6,511 nucleotides of DNA from Solirubrobacterales bacterium (GTDB taxonomy: Bacteria > Actinomycetota > Thermoleophilia > Solirubrobacterales > Solirubrobacteraceae), in contig PLYX01000276.1 in the NCBI GenBank assembly GCA_003151895.1, positions 1 through 6,511 of the forward strand. Reading direction: 5' to 3'. The notes under the pieces were generated by a model. That model did not search any database and was not told the origin of the DNA. It saw only the letters and a list, made by a program, of their open reading frames with translations. How positions within the stretch are numbered: the stretch's first letter is position 1; each line of letters begins with the position of its first letter. Below are positions 6,224-6,511 of this stretch, one piece after another. The position numbers and the translations under genes were made by a program.

Positions 6224-6378
6224 TTTCCCTCCGCGGGGAGATGGCGGGTCTGCGCGTCCTCGGGGCGATAGCGCTCGAAGAACGCCTGGGCCATCTGGGA
6301 GCGCCAGGCGTTGTGGTTGCAGACAAACAGCAGGCAGCGGATCGGCCGCTGCTCGTCACGAGCCTCATCGGTGGCCAT
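6220..6378 (-). CDS. arsC: 52-residue ArsC-like (LMW-PTP family) fragment, first gene of the ars operon
   Basis: Starts at ATG 6378; the first residues are MATDEARDEQRPIR. CLLFVCNHNAWRSQMAQAFF (15-34) is the first strand and CX5R phosphate-binding loop (Cys20, Arg26) of arsenate reductases and low-molecular-weight phosphatases. The frame then ends at TGA 6220-6222 after RYRPEDAQTRHLPAEGK, about where the second strand would begin. Full-length relatives run to about 130-140 residues and need later Asp or Cys residues, all absent here. The loop also has Trp where HNAGRS is usual. Reductase activity is therefore unlikely. The reading frame is clean, the stop overlaps the GAPDH GTG by 4 bp, and its last codons form the GAPDH ribosome-binding site. 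It may survive mainly as a coupled leader, or as a small phosphate/arsenate-binding peptide. I cannot tell whether the truncation is shared by relatives. Confidence 0.72.
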   Translation of the reverse strand: MATDEARDEQRPIRCLLFVCNHNAWRSQMAQAFFERYRPEDAQTRHLPAEGK

Positions 6379-6385
6379 GCACGCG

Positions 6386-6415
6386 ATCCTATTGCATTGA
6401 CAACCACCACTTCAA
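6386..6415 (-). promoter_or_regulatory. Candidate promoter of the arsC'-gap-arsJ operon
   Basis: On the minus strand TTGAAG (6415-6410) and TAGGAT (6391-6386) are 18 bp apart, each matching four of six consensus bases. A start about 7 nt after the -10 would fall near 6379, next to the ATG at 6378, so the transcript could be leaderless. Alternatively AGGA inside the -10, 8 nt before the ATG, could act as a ribosome site on a longer transcript. A second weak option is TTGATG (6443-6438) with TATCTA (6421-6416). Confidence 0.4.
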
Positions 6416-6425
6416 TAGATATACA
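6397..6425 (+). promoter_or_regulatory. Promoter of arsR
   Basis: A perfect -35 box TTGACA (6397-6402), a 17-bp spacer and a -10 TATACA (6420-6425) lie in the only AT-rich stretch of the window. Transcription would begin near 6432, at or beside the arsR ATG (6433). With no ribosome-binding site visible before that ATG, this points to a leaderless arsR message. Confidence 0.65.
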
Positions 6426-6433
6426 TAGATTGA
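6412..6433. promoter_or_regulatory. Imperfect palindrome over the arsR -10, possible ArsR half-sites
   Basis: TCAAT (6412-6416) and ATTGA (6429-6433) form an inverted repeat with a 12-bp spacer; 16 of 22 positions are symmetric. It covers the arsR -10 box and the upstream element of the minus-strand promoter. The same half-site occurs again as ATTGA at 6396-6400, inside the -35 region. Confidence 0.4.
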
Positions 6434-6444
6434 TGCCCATCAAT
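6429..6444. promoter_or_regulatory. Perfect 16-bp palindrome at the arsR start, likely ArsR operator
   Basis: ATTGATG (6429-6435) and CATCAAT (6438-6444) are perfect 7-bp arms with a 2-bp centre. The site covers the predicted transcription start and the ATG of arsR, where a bound ArsR dimer would block initiation. ArsR/SmtB repressors bind inverted repeats near the start of their own operons; assigning this one is inference from position and symmetry. Confidence 0.55.
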
Positions 6445-6511
6445 TTGGAGCTGGCCCCCAAGCAGAAGCGCGCGGCCGGCGAGCGCTGCTGCGAGCCCGT
6501 CGTCTACCCCG
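6433..6511 (+). CDS. arsR: ArsR-type metalloregulator, N-terminal 26 residues (3' end outside window)
   Basis: From ATG 6433 the frame runs to the window edge, reading MPINLELAPKQKRAAG then ERCCEPVVYP. The vicinal pair Cys19-Cys20 near the N-terminus resembles the arsenite-sensing Cys pair of some actinobacterial ArsR proteins, such as the Corynebacterium type, which lies just before the winged-helix domain. The DNA-binding domain itself is beyond the edge, so the call rests on this motif, the divergent position next to arsC'-gap-arsJ, and the operator-like palindrome at the start. No in-frame ATG or GTG lies closer upstream; TTG at 6445 is a weaker alternative. It probably represses both divergent transcripts until arsenite binds. 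Confidence 0.65.
   Translation, partial: MPINLELAPKQKRAAGERCCEPVVYP

Noticed and set aside
5114..6271. 385-residue frame antisense to GAPDH
   Set aside because: GAPDH on the minus strand has all catalytic motifs; the antisense frame is a composition artefact with no recognisable domain.
6054..6461. 135-residue minus-strand frame spanning the ars control region
   Set aside because: It runs through promoter and operator sequence and is out of frame with both GAPDH and the ArsC-like piece, which has a recognisable CX5R loop.

Overview
The window is GC-rich throughout. Its genes are packed head to tail with 4-8 bp overlaps and use GTG starts, which fits a high-GC actinobacterium. The zinc-ribbon / coiled-coil / phosphoesterase trio and the alanine-, serine- and proline-rich linkers suggest Thermoleophilia (Solirubrobacterales-like). 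That placement is inference from style and remembered family resemblance, not from a search.

Layout. (1) 3-335, plus strand: C-terminal end of an unrecognised gene that begins before the window. (2) 380-2828, plus strand: three genes joined by ATGA or GTGA overlaps. They encode a zinc-ribbon protein with one membrane helix and a tandem-repeat linker, an 86-residue helical/coiled-coil protein, and a membrane-anchored phosphoesterase-family (PF04185-like) protein whose usual catalytic residues look replaced. (3) 2941-3824, plus strand: a toxin-antitoxin pair made of an Xre/MbcA-type antitoxin with a DUF2384-like C-terminus and a RES-domain toxin. (4) 3883-6378, minus strand: an arsenate-resistance operon read as a 52-residue ArsC-like fragment, then the ArsJ-associated glyceraldehyde-3-phosphate dehydrogenase, then the ArsJ efflux permease, all overlapping. 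(5) 6379-6511: a divergent control region and the first 26 codons of arsR on the plus strand.

How the genes work together. In the ars cluster GAPDH makes 1-arseno-3-phosphoglycerate from arsenate and ArsJ exports it, while ArsR represses the divergent promoters. The ArsC-like piece keeps the CX5R loop but lacks the rest of the fold, so it is probably not a reductase. The toxin and antitoxin should form an NAD-depleting pair and its neutraliser.

The most notable structure is a direct repeat of about 75 bp (2773-2847 and 3856-3930, 69 of 75 identical, offset 1083 bp) that brackets the toxin-antitoxin module. The left copy is the true 3' end of the phosphoesterase gene. The right copy is a detached duplicate of that end, and its antisense strand supplies the last codons and stop of arsJ. 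This looks like an insertion or duplication that added a toxin-antitoxin cassette between two convergent genes without breaking either one.
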